A stretch of 39,039 bases of DNA from Paludibacter sp. Its GTDB lineage: Bacteria > Bacteroidota > Bacteroidia > Bacteroidales > Paludibacteraceae. The stretch covers positions 1 through 39,039 of the forward strand of contig DAIDKM010000024.1 of NCBI GenBank assembly GCA_027450045.1, written 5' to 3'. The translations under genes and the position numbers were made by a program. Position 1 is the stretch's first letter, and each line of letters opens with the position of its first letter. Shown one piece after another: positions 32,350 to 38,408 of this stretch. The notes under the pieces were generated by a model, which made no database searches, was not told where the DNA came from, and saw only the letters and a list, made by a program, of their open reading frames with translations.

Positions 32350-32808
32350 TTAATGTTTCGTGGGCATCATCTTCATGTGATCCATATTCCCCGACATCTT
32401 TTTTGCTTTCATTTTTTGCATGCACATTTGCATCATCTTAGGGTGTTTTGACATCATTTCGGCCATCTTATTGCACATGACTGAATCATGTTCACACTTA
32501 TCCATCATACTGCTCATCATTTTTTGCATCATTTCAGGATTACTTTTCATCATGTCCATTGTATTGCTACTACCGCCCCCTTTGTTGTTTTCCATCATCT
32601 GACTGCTTTCTTTCATCATCATGGTTTGTTTATGCACTTTCATTGCTTGCATAAAATCCATCATGAGCGTGTGATCTTTTAAAATGGTGTTGAAAATTTC
32701 CGTACGGGTTTCTTGATTCTTCAAAAGTTGACTTACATTCTTACTTTGGCCGAAGCTATTAAAAGCCACAAGGCTTATCAAAGAGAATATTAATGCTGTT
32801 TTTTTCAT
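32350..32808 (-). CDS. Exported methionine-rich protein, putative Cu(I)/Ag(I)-binding
   Basis: A 152-residue protein with a signal peptide (MKKTALIFSLISLVAFNSFGQ). I count 33 methionines (22%), clustered as MM and MMM pairs across the mature part (TMMMKESSQMM, NPEMMQKMMSSMMDKCEH, HPKMMQMCMQKM, MDHMKMM), with His and a few Cys. Such spacing is typical of soft-metal binding sites in periplasmic copper and silver proteins. I recognise no named family, and the sequence is of low complexity, so homology would be hard to judge. It lies 33 bp downstream of the HMBD gene. A periplasmic copper sponge or chaperone is the likely role, by inference from composition and context. Confidence 0.75.
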   Translation of the reverse strand: MKKTALIFSLISLVAFNSFGQSKNVSQLLKNQETRTEIFNTILKDHTLMMDFMQAMKVHKQTMMMKESSQMMENNKGGGSSNTMDMMKSNPEMMQKMMSSMMDKCEHDSVMCNKMAEMMSKHPKMMQMCMQKMKAKKMSGNMDHMKMMPTKH

Positions 32809-32841
32809 ACATGTAATGTTTAAATTGTTATCAAACTAAGC

Positions 32842-33102
32842 TCAGCAACAGTGCTTATGACTATTGTGTTTATCTTGCATACCAACCGGCGCTAACTTCA
32901 TGTTGCAAACAGGACAGTTTCCGGGCTGATCGTAGGTCTTCTCCCCTTCGCATTTCATTGGGCACTGATAACGGGTTTGCGGGTGACCTTGATTTTCTTC
33001 TTCATGTTGGTGAATGAGACTAACATCGCCATTTAATGCAACGGCTTCTGTTTTGCCTTCTTTTCGTCCAACTCCCGCGAAAAATTCTTTTAATGTTCTC
33101 AT
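32842..33102 (-). CDS. Small HMBD protein with Cys/His tail
   Basis: An 86-residue protein. Residues about 45-70 form one heavy-metal-binding domain of the type YQCPMKCEGEKTYDQPGNCP followed by VCNM, with C47, M49, C51, C63, C66 and M68, very like the first HMBD of the CopA protein. The C-terminus is His/Cys-rich (NSHKHCC). No signal peptide is visible, so it is probably cytoplasmic. It is the first gene after the regulator and has its own promoter (33129-33136) with an inverted repeat upstream, so it probably leads the metal-induced transcript. Confidence 0.8.
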   Translation of the reverse strand: MRTLKEFFAGVGRKEGKTEAVALNGDVSLIHQHEEENQGHPQTRYQCPMKCEGEKTYDQPGNCPVCNMKLAPVGMQDKHNSHKHCC

Positions 33103-33128
33103 CGCGACTAATTTTTAATTGTATGATG

Positions 33129-33171
33129 CAAAGATAGGGGTCGCGAAACAGGAATCTATTACACAATTCCT
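33129..33171 (-). promoter_or_regulatory. Promoter (-7 TATCTTTG) and inverted repeat upstream of HMBD gene
   Basis: On the minus strand TATCTTTG (33129-33136) matches TAnnTTTG 26 nt before the ATG. No good -33 box is present. Where it should be, an inverted repeat AGGAAT (33150-33155) / ATTCCT (33166-33171) occurs, as expected for an activator-dependent promoter. The HMA-AraC regulator gene ends 20 bp upstream. Confidence 0.5.
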
Positions 33172-33190
33172 ATTTTGATTTACATAATCA

Positions 33191-33757
33191 TCAGATTTCG
33201 TCGATGGATTTCCGTTTATGCTCGCCACTCTTCTTAAAATGGGAAGGAGTAAAGCCGGTTATTTTTTTAAACTGTCCCGAAAGATGTGCCACGCTGCTGT
33301 AATCTAATTCAAAAGCAATTTCGCTCAGCGATTTTTCATCATATACCAACAACTCCTTGGCTCTTTCTATCTTTAAGCTGATCAGATGATTTTCAATAGT
33401 TGTCCCCTCAACGGAAGAATAGAGCGTACTTAGATAGTTATAAGCGTGGTTTAAATGGTGGGACAAATAATCGGAAAAGCTCTCATTCTGTGCATCCGGA
33501 TCATGATAGACATAGTCAATGGACAGTTTTTTTATCTGCTCGATGATACGGCTTTTGGCATCATTCATAATTTCAAATCCAACCTCATTCAGGCGATTTT
33601 GAATGAGCGCCAACTTTTCCTCCGAAACCGGAGTTTCAACCCGTACTTCCCCCATTTGCACAACAACGGCATCAGGAATGTCAGCATCGGTAAAAATTTT
33701 GGAAACCGCCATTATACAGCGGTTACAAACCATGTTTTTGATATAAATCGTCATCAT
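33191..33757 (-). CDS. AraC-family regulator fused to an HMA-like metal-binding domain
   Basis: A 188-residue regulator. Residues 1-70 form an HMA-like ferredoxin fold with the metal motif MVCNRC (C11, C14) in the usual loop position. A linker helix follows (about 70-105), then an AraC/XylS DNA-binding domain with two helix-turn-helix units at about 110-178, including IENHLISLKIERAKELL, SLSEIAFELDYSSVAHLSGQFKK and the family end TGFTPSHFKK. The arrangement suggests that Cu(I) or another soft metal bound to the N-terminus controls DNA binding. It lies directly upstream of the metal genes on the same strand. The first two codons are both ATG. Confidence 0.85.
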   Translation of the reverse strand: MMTIYIKNMVCNRCIMAVSKIFTDADIPDAVVVQMGEVRVETPVSEEKLALIQNRLNEVGFEIMNDAKSRIIEQIKKLSIDYVYHDPDAQNESFSDYLSHHLNHAYNYLSTLYSSVEGTTIENHLISLKIERAKELLVYDEKSLSEIAFELDYSSVAHLSGQFKKITGFTPSHFKKSGEHKRKSIDEI

Positions 33758-33883
33758 ACTTCGGTAATTATTTATCTTAACATGAGATCTTTCCTGATTA
33801 TGAAAGCAAGAATAATGGTTAGTTACAATGAATTCTCTTTAGCGGTGTAGGCTCACCTTGTTTATCCTACCTGTCAAAGGGCA

Positions 33884-33915
33884 CAAAGTTAATTCCTCTC
33901 TATGCAATTGTCAAG
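33884..33915 (-). promoter_or_regulatory. Promoter of the HMA-AraC gene
   Basis: On the minus strand TAACTTTG (33884-33891) is an exact TAnnTTTG box, with CTTG (33912-33915) 20 bp upstream as a near-match to TTTG. The leader to the ATG is about 120 nt. Confidence 0.5.
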
Positions 33916-34000
33916 CATATAAAAGTTATCATTGACTAAAGATCAGTAAATTAGATGATCAATGCCATAGATGTGCATATCCGACGGGGCAGCAAATACA

Positions 34001-34225
34001 CTATTCAATAAATTTCTTCATTTCCTCAAATTCCTCTTTGCTGATTTCGCCTTTAGCAAACCGTTTTTTCAATTCGTCAAGCGCTGATTTGCCGTTATCA
34101 TCATGTGATTGATTGCTGTAATTTACGGCTTTGACGATTAACCATATTATGACAATCAATGCAACAATGCCGAGAAACCAGCCAAAGCCCATTCCCCATC
34201 CCATTCCATGAAATCCGTGCATCAT
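34001..34225 (-). CDS. SHOCT domain small membrane protein (copy 2)
   Basis: A 74-residue paralogue of 31031-31267: Gly/Met/His/Trp-rich head (MMHGFHGMGWGMGFGWFLG), one membrane helix (IVALIVIIWLIVKAV) and a SHOCT domain (ALDELKKRFAKGEISKEEFE) that is nearly identical to copy 1. A Shine-Dalgarno sequence (AAGGAG, 34230-34235) lies 4 nt before the first and 7 nt before the second of two adjacent ATG codons, so the second may be the true start. It lies upstream of the regulator. Function unknown. Confidence 0.83.
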   Translation of the reverse strand: MMHGFHGMGWGMGFGWFLGIVALIVIIWLIVKAVNYSNQSHDDNGKSALDELKKRFAKGEISKEEFEEMKKFIE

Positions 34226-34337
34226 AATTCTCCTTTCAAGTTTAATAATTCATTAAATCTTACCAACTTTTCTTCAAAGGTAGTATCAGAAAAACAGAAG
34301 AGTAGCAAGTTGACAATCTTTAATGACATAAACATAA

Positions 34338-34373
34338 ATGCCGGATTCTCCAATGAAACAGAGAATCCGGTAT
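34338..34373 (-). terminator. Probable terminator hairpin downstream of the OsmC gene
   Basis: A 13-bp stem (one G-U pair) formed by ATGCCGGATTCTC and GAGAATCCGGTAT with a 10-nt loop. On the minus strand it is followed by TTATGTTTATG, a weak U-rich tail. It lies about 100 nt downstream of the OsmC stop, after a copy of the interspersed repeat. Confidence 0.5.
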
Positions 34374-34410
34374 TCAATGCGTTGATGGCATGTAATTTAT
34401 CGTTGAGTCT

Positions 34411-34465
34411 CCTTATGACCTCATCAGCCTTTCAGGCACCTTCTCCAAAGGAGAAAGGAATTGGA
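34411..34465. repeat. Interspersed repeat, copy B
   Basis: CCTTATGACCTCATCAGCCT, then TTCAGGCACC, then the palindrome CCTTCTCCAAAGGAGAAAGG. It closely matches copies A (27690) and C (38141) and lies 10 bp downstream of the OsmC stop. Confidence 0.8.
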
Positions 34466-34474
34466 TGCGGAAAG

Positions 34475-34918
34475 TTAATGCGGATATAAAACTTCAACTT
34501 CGATTGGCGTCTTATTTAGTAAATTATCATTGACAGGGCAACGATTTTCTACCTCCTGAACCCATTTTTTCAATAATTCAGGTGTAACCGCTGCATAAGG
34601 TTTCAATTTTACCTGAATGTTTTTGAAGCCGGCACGCTCGGTAAACGATTTACCAAATAGTCTTTCCGGATTTAGATTGCCATTCATTTCAATTTCAAGT
34701 TTATCTAATTTGAACCCTAACTCTCCGGCAATTAAATGTCCCATAACATTTAAGCAACCTGCATAGCTTGCCAACAAATATTCTACCGGGTTTGCGCCAT
34801 GATCTGTACCACCTAATGTTGGTGGTTCATCAATTACAATTTTGAAGTTCCGGGCTTCAGCTACGAATTTGGTGGGATTTTCACTAATCCCTTTAATAGA
34901 GAAATTTAAATCTGACAT
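34475..34918 (-). CDS. OsmC/Ohr family protein
   Basis: A 147-residue protein of the OsmC family. The two redox cysteines are in place: C55 in SYAGCLNVMGH and C127 in EVENRCPVNDNL. The segment GTDHGANPVEYLLASYAGCL is the usual family core. OsmC/Ohr proteins reduce organic hydroperoxides with a thiol partner; the YhfA-like subgroup, to which this wording seems closer, is less well defined. It is the last gene after the redox operon (120 bp gap) and may be transcribed with it or separately. Confidence 0.87.
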   Translation of the reverse strand: MSDLNFSIKGISENPTKFVAEARNFKIVIDEPPTLGGTDHGANPVEYLLASYAGCLNVMGHLIAGELGFKLDKLEIEMNGNLNPERLFGKSFTERAGFKNIQVKLKPYAAVTPELLKKWVQEVENRCPVNDNLLNKTPIEVEVLYPH

Positions 34919-35038
34919 AATTTGATTGTTTATAATGAATACTTATTTATATATAACCCTCCGTTAGTGTGCATCTTCTTGTTTTAATATGATTTATATT
35001 TGTCCAATTATTTCTATAACAACAATAAAGCAAGTAGA

Positions 35039-35293
35039 TTAAACCTCTACACTAATAAATCGCTCTCGTGCCTCGTCCACATACGATGTAAGACTTATTG
35101 CCAGCCATATACACGCATTTTGACATTTACCGCATCCTGTGCAGGCATCAACAGTATCAAGCCAGGGGATAAACACTCCGGCGTTTGTTGTTTCGCGCAT
35201 GTATAAACATTTTGAAGGACATGCTGAAACACACTCAGTGCATCCTTCGCATTGTTCGGGAGTCACCCATGGGAGAACTTTTTGCTTACTCAT
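35039..35293 (-). CDS. 2[4Fe-4S] ferredoxin-type protein
   Basis: An 84-residue protein with two cluster motifs: CEGCTECVSACP (C15, C18, C21, C25) and CTGCGKCQNACIW (C51, C54, C57, C61; Pro after the fourth Cys replaced by Ile). The 25-residue gap between motifs is longer than in clostridial ferredoxins, so this is closer to subunit-type ferredoxins. It is 5 bp downstream of the membrane protein gene and closes the six-gene operon, where it is the evident electron carrier, perhaps for the flavin-type proteins. Confidence 0.9.
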   Translation of the reverse strand: MSKQKVLPWVTPEQCEGCTECVSACPSKCLYMRETTNAGVFIPWLDTVDACTGCGKCQNACIWLAISLTSYVDEARERFISVEV

Positions 35294-35298
35294 ATTAA

Positions 35299-36000
35299 TT
35301 AAATCCAGAATTGTTCATCGGGAGGAGTCGTAAAGCCTGCGCCAATCGATTTCTGCGTTTTGTAGCAATAAACTCCGTATCGGCAAAATACAAATGCAAT
35401 GGTAAATAATACAATGGTTAGCCTCAAAAAGAAAGCAAACAATGGAAGTTGCAGATAGATGAGAATTACCGATGCAGCACCACTTACTAAAGCGGCAACT
35501 CCGGCAACAAGAATCATCTTACCGGTTATGGCTGTTCGGGTTTCTGCTGATATTTCGGCAACTTTTATAATGGTAACCCACAAAACCCCGGTAGCAAAAA
35601 ATGCAGCCAAGCCTATACTCAGAATAGTTAATGCACTAAATAATACAGGGTCGTGCTGAATTAGAAAATGAAAGATAAAACTTAACCCTGCAAATGCAAT
35701 GGCAATCCGACTGCTCCAAAATGTCGCCGTGTAATGCCAGCCCATATCTTTAATTCCTTCGATACATCCCTTAAAGAGTATAACAGCGCCGATAAATGTT
35801 ATTACCGGTGGAAAAGCCAACCATGAAAAATACCTATCGGGCGAATTTGAAATCAATTTGATATAAGCTCCCGACCAGTCAGGAAGCCACAAGCCAAGAA
35901 TAGCAGGCACAGCGCCCCATTCTAACCATTTTACAACTTTCTTTTTAGGCCATCGGGGTTCAATGAATCCGGTTATTTGCTGTTTTGAAGTAATACTCAT
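35299..36000 (-). CDS. Polytopic membrane protein of unknown family
   Basis: A 233-residue inner-membrane protein with about six hydrophobic segments from residue 30 to 215 (e.g. FPPVITFIGAVILFKGCIEG, FWSSRIAIAFAGLSFIFHFL, LTILSIGLAAFFATGVLWVTII, ILVAGVAALVSGAASVILIY). Several His residues lie near membrane ends (GWHYTATF, FHFLIQH), but I see no haem-binding or transporter signature. The ATG at 36000 was chosen; the frame is open for 20 more codons to 36060, one base from the preceding gene's stop codon, so the longer start is also possible. It lies in the operon between a PPOX-type protein and the ferredoxin and may anchor or accept electrons from that module. I do not recognise it. Confidence 0.75.
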   Translation of the reverse strand: MSITSKQQITGFIEPRWPKKKVVKWLEWGAVPAILGLWLPDWSGAYIKLISNSPDRYFSWLAFPPVITFIGAVILFKGCIEGIKDMGWHYTATFWSSRIAIAFAGLSFIFHFLIQHDPVLFSALTILSIGLAAFFATGVLWVTIIKVAEISAETRTAITGKMILVAGVAALVSGAASVILIYLQLPLFAFFLRLTIVLFTIAFVFCRYGVYCYKTQKSIGAGFTTPPDEQFWI

Positions 36001-36060
36001 TCTTTTCAAAATTAGATGGATGATGAAATGCTGCTCTTTGCCCTGAATGATAAAGCCCAT

Positions 36061-36471
36061 TCAACGTGGAGGACCATCGTCGGCCCAACGACTCGCTTCA
36101 AATTTAAGAACATCATTGTATGCCAGATTGTCGAGCCTTAGTCCCGCTTCCGGGCCTGGTTTTGTTGAATAAATTTCTTCAATTTCCACAAATAGTTCGT
36201 TCCCAATAATAAATGATTTCCCTTTAAATTGATATGCCGCCCTGATAGACCCTATACCTCCCGGGCCTAAGGATGCTCTGGGGTTTTCATTTAGGTTCTT
36301 TACTACTAATTGAATCTGTTTGGGACTAAGAATAAATTTCACCGTTGAGTCGTCAACCATGGTTGCTTTATCAACAACAATTACGGTGGGGACTCCATTT
36401 TTGCTGGCTGTGCCAATGTGTGCGCCGGTTCCTTCCAGCCAGTTTTTCTGACGAGGGGTGAGTTTTGCCAT
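36061..36471 (-). CDS. Pyridoxamine 5'-phosphate oxidase-like split-barrel protein (1)
   Basis: A 136-residue flavin-type split beta-barrel protein. Marks are the N-terminal WLEGTGAHIGTASKNGVPTV, the central KFILSPKQIQLVVKNLNENP and the strand FKGKSFIIGNELFVEIEEIY. Proteins of this fold bind FMN, F420 or haem; which one applies cannot be read here. It differs from its two upstream neighbours in sequence, sharing mainly the NLNENP segment. It overlaps the preceding gene by one base (stop and start share A at 36471), so the genes are translationally coupled. Confidence 0.8.
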   Translation of the reverse strand: MAKLTPRQKNWLEGTGAHIGTASKNGVPTVIVVDKATMVDDSTVKFILSPKQIQLVVKNLNENPRASLGPGGIGSIRAAYQFKGKSFIIGNELFVEIEEIYSTKPGPEAGLRLDNLAYNDVLKFEASRWADDGPPR

Positions 36472-36959
36472 TATATTGCTGTATTAATTGGATTTCCTGC
36501 ATTCTCAGGCGAGTAGTCGGTTATCTCGGTTACTTTTAAGGTAATTACACCTCGTTGCACTAAGACAGGTGGTCTGATATCCGGTGGAACTTCCGATGGT
36601 GGTTCCTTTTCTGCCCAATTGCCCCATTCTTTAAGTATCTCCGAGGCTTTCACTCCTTCAAACTCATAATCGGAAGGTAATCCTTCCTGTAGAATGGTGG
36701 CAGGGCCTTTGAACGACCATGTCCGTCCCTTTACAGGATGAGCCAGCGTAATGACCCCGATTGGGTTTTCGTTGAGATTTACCCTTGTTTTTTGAGCAAA
36801 CATGTCGGCAATAAGGATGTATTCATCATTAAATACCGTGATAAAACGCTCGCCAACTGTATTAGGAATGCCCTCTAAACTACAAGTGGTAAGATGAACA
36901 ACAGAACCTCCTTTTCCTACAATTTTCAAGGCATCTTTCATTGCATGATTAAGTTTCAT
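36471..36959 (-). CDS. Pyridoxamine 5'-phosphate oxidase-like split-barrel protein (2)
   Basis: A 162-residue protein with the same fold. It shares with the next upstream gene the block DEYILIADMFAQKTRVNLNE (about 45-64), the ILKEWGNWAEKE segment (about 108-119) and the QRGVITLKVTEI end, so the two are recent paralogues. The family binds FMN or related cofactors across a dimer interface. The C-terminus is longer than in its paralogue by about 13 residues. It is 14 bp downstream of paralogue 3 and overlaps paralogue 1. Confidence 0.8.
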   Translation of the reverse strand: MKLNHAMKDALKIVGKGGSVVHLTTCSLEGIPNTVGERFITVFNDEYILIADMFAQKTRVNLNENPIGVITLAHPVKGRTWSFKGPATILQEGLPSDYEFEGVKASEILKEWGNWAEKEPPSEVPPDIRPPVLVQRGVITLKVTEITDYSPENAGNPINTAI

Positions 36960-36973
36960 GATAACTCTTTATT

Positions 36974-37423
36974 TTAATTGTAGTTTATATGTTCTGCTTT
37001 GATGACAATGACTCCTCTTTGTGCAAATACTTCAGGTTTTGTTTGGTTTTCATCATCCAGAATATTTTCTTTTTCCGTCCAATTACCCCACTGTTTCAGA
37101 ATATCTCCGGCGGTAAGATCATAGAATCTGAATTTCTGAGGATGCCCCCATTGAATAATATTTCCCGGCCCTTCAATAGTGATGCTTTTATCGGAATATG
37201 GCAATACAATTGAAATGATTCCAATACGATTTTCATTCAGGTTTACTTTCGTTTTTTGCGCAAATAAATCGGGAATCAGAATATATTCATCTAAATACAC
37301 ATCGGTATAAGGCGAAGGCAAAAGATTAATATTTCCGTTTAGCGATGAGGTGACAAGATAAACGACGGTATCGTTAATCCCTTTGATTTTTAGAAGTGAA
37401 ACTATTTCGTGTGGCAATTTCAT
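36974..37423 (-). CDS. Pyridoxamine 5'-phosphate oxidase-like split-barrel protein (3)
   Basis: A 149-residue paralogue of the preceding entry. Conserved blocks are DEYILIPDLFAQKTKVNLNE (about 46-65), ILKQWGNWTEKE and AQRGVIVIKAEHI at the end. Three tandem flavin-type split-barrel genes in one operon are unusual. It follows the ATC-hydrolase-like gene after 42 bp. Substrate and cofactor are unknown. Confidence 0.8.
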   Translation of the reverse strand: MKLPHEIVSLLKIKGINDTVVYLVTSSLNGNINLLPSPYTDVYLDEYILIPDLFAQKTKVNLNENRIGIISIVLPYSDKSITIEGPGNIIQWGHPQKFRFYDLTAGDILKQWGNWTEKENILDDENQTKPEVFAQRGVIVIKAEHINYN

Positions 37424-37465
37424 CTTGATTCTGTTTGTAATTTATTAAATTTGATCCGGCGATCA

Positions 37466-37960
37466 TTATTTCTGTACTAAATCATTGGTGTCCTCATCAT
37501 TGAATATAAATTCAAATTCACAACCCGGATTGCCTTCGAGGATAGTTTTACTGCGGTGCATTTCAATGCAATTTGAAAAACCTTGCAAGAAGGCTTTGTC
37601 CCGACAACAACTAAGCGTGCTACCTAATTTTTCAGCGTTTATTTGTTTGTAGAATGCCGCATATTCACAATGGGTTATTTTGAAAGTCAACTTTGTAGCT
37701 GATAAATTAAAATCTTCTATGGTCAGGGAGCTTCCTGCTGCCAGTTGTTTCCAATGTTCCGCGTACGCTAAAAGGCTATTGTCTTTTTGTTCTTCCTTGA
37801 ATTTTCGTCCTGCCTCAAATGCTATTCTTTCAATAGTGCCCCTTATATTATGAATAATATCTTCTTCGTCATAGACAGAACACAACCCTGCTATTATGGG
37901 TTGTAATAATCGGGCTTCTATTTGGCGCTGAGAAAAAACAGGTTGTTTTATATCGTTCAT
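37466..37960 (-). CDS. L-2-amino-thiazoline-4-carboxylate hydrolase-like protein
   Basis: A 164-residue protein whose C-terminal half fits the ATC hydrolase family: ITHCEYAAFYKQ (about 115-126), LGSTLSCCRDKAFLQGFSNC (about 132-151), then a KTILEGNPGCEFEF end. The conserved Cys and Asp positions are present. Named members open the thiazoline ring on the route to cysteine, but most members are uncharacterised and occur with iron-sulfur and redox genes, so the reaction here is open. It is the first gene of the six-gene operon with a good promoter 29 nt upstream. Confidence 0.72.
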   Translation of the reverse strand: MNDIKQPVFSQRQIEARLLQPIIAGLCSVYDEEDIIHNIRGTIERIAFEAGRKFKEEQKDNSLLAYAEHWKQLAAGSSLTIEDFNLSATKLTFKITHCEYAAFYKQINAEKLGSTLSCCRDKAFLQGFSNCIEMHRSKTILEGNPGCEFEFIFNDEDTNDLVQK

Positions 37961-37988
37961 AATTCAAATCGTATAATTTGGTTGTGTA

Positions 37989-38037
37989 CAAAAGTAGCGT
38001 GAATGCTAAGACCGGACAATACCACACAAATGGTATT
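37989..38037 (-). promoter_or_regulatory. Promoter and palindromic operator of the redox operon
   Basis: On the minus strand TACTTTTG (37989-37996) matches TAnnTTTG, with ATTG (38017-38020) 20 bp upstream as a near TTTG -33 box. A 7-bp inverted repeat, AATACCA (38018-38024) / TGGTATT (38031-38037) with 6 nt between, overlaps the -33 box, as expected for an activator or repressor site. Confidence 0.55.
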
Positions 38038-38140
38038 TTTCTTATACGCGCTCATAGAGTAATATGAACAATATAATTTCCTGTTTTGAATTTTGACCTC
38101 TCCCTAATTATCTTCTTTCGATTGCTGATTTTTAGGTTTC

Positions 38141-38194
38141 TTTCTGACCTCATCCGCCCTTTGGGCACCTTCTCCAAAGGAGAAGGGAAAAGGA
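38141..38194. repeat. Interspersed repeat, copy C
   Basis: TTTCTGACCTCATCCGCCCT, then TTGGGCACC, then the palindrome CCTTCTCCAAAGGAGAAGGG and AAAAGGA. This copy has the most regular form: it has GCCC/GGGC arms as well as the CTTCTCC/GGAGAAG arms. Confidence 0.85.
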
Positions 38195-38255
38195 TTTGTT
38201 CGTTTATTTGTGACTTCTTCCAGGTTGCCAACGACAGAATAAATGAGGGATCTGT

Positions 38256-38287
38256 TTTGTCACATTATGGAAAAACGAGTATATTTG
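38256..38287 (+). promoter_or_regulatory. Bacteroidetes-type promoter of the methyltransferase gene
   Basis: TTTG (38256-38259), 20-bp spacer, TATATTTG (38280-38287): a full match to the TTTG / TAnnTTTG promoter. The 5' leader to the ATG at 38409 is about 115 nt. Confidence 0.7.
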
Positions 38288-38408
38288 CATTCCATTGAAA
38301 TGTAGAAAAATGAAACGAACATGTTGCTTCTCAACGCTCAAGAGTATGATAATAATTTTAGCAACATGGAGTTCCATACATCCTTAGCATTAAAATAAAA
38401 ATAGACGT

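Larger units (their letters stand above)
37961..38408. other. 448-bp divergent intergenic region
   Basis: It lies between the minus-strand redox operon and the plus-strand methyltransferase gene. It holds a minus-strand promoter with palindrome (37989-38037), copy C of the interspersed repeat (38141-38194), a plus-strand promoter (38256-38287) and a transcribed leader with a possible 25-codon frame (38310-38387). No other gene is seen. Confidence 0.75.

Noticed and set aside
35299-36060. Haem- or quinone-binding redox subunit identity for the membrane protein
   Set aside because: The His positions do not form a recognisable pair across helices and no family signature was seen, so I left the function open.
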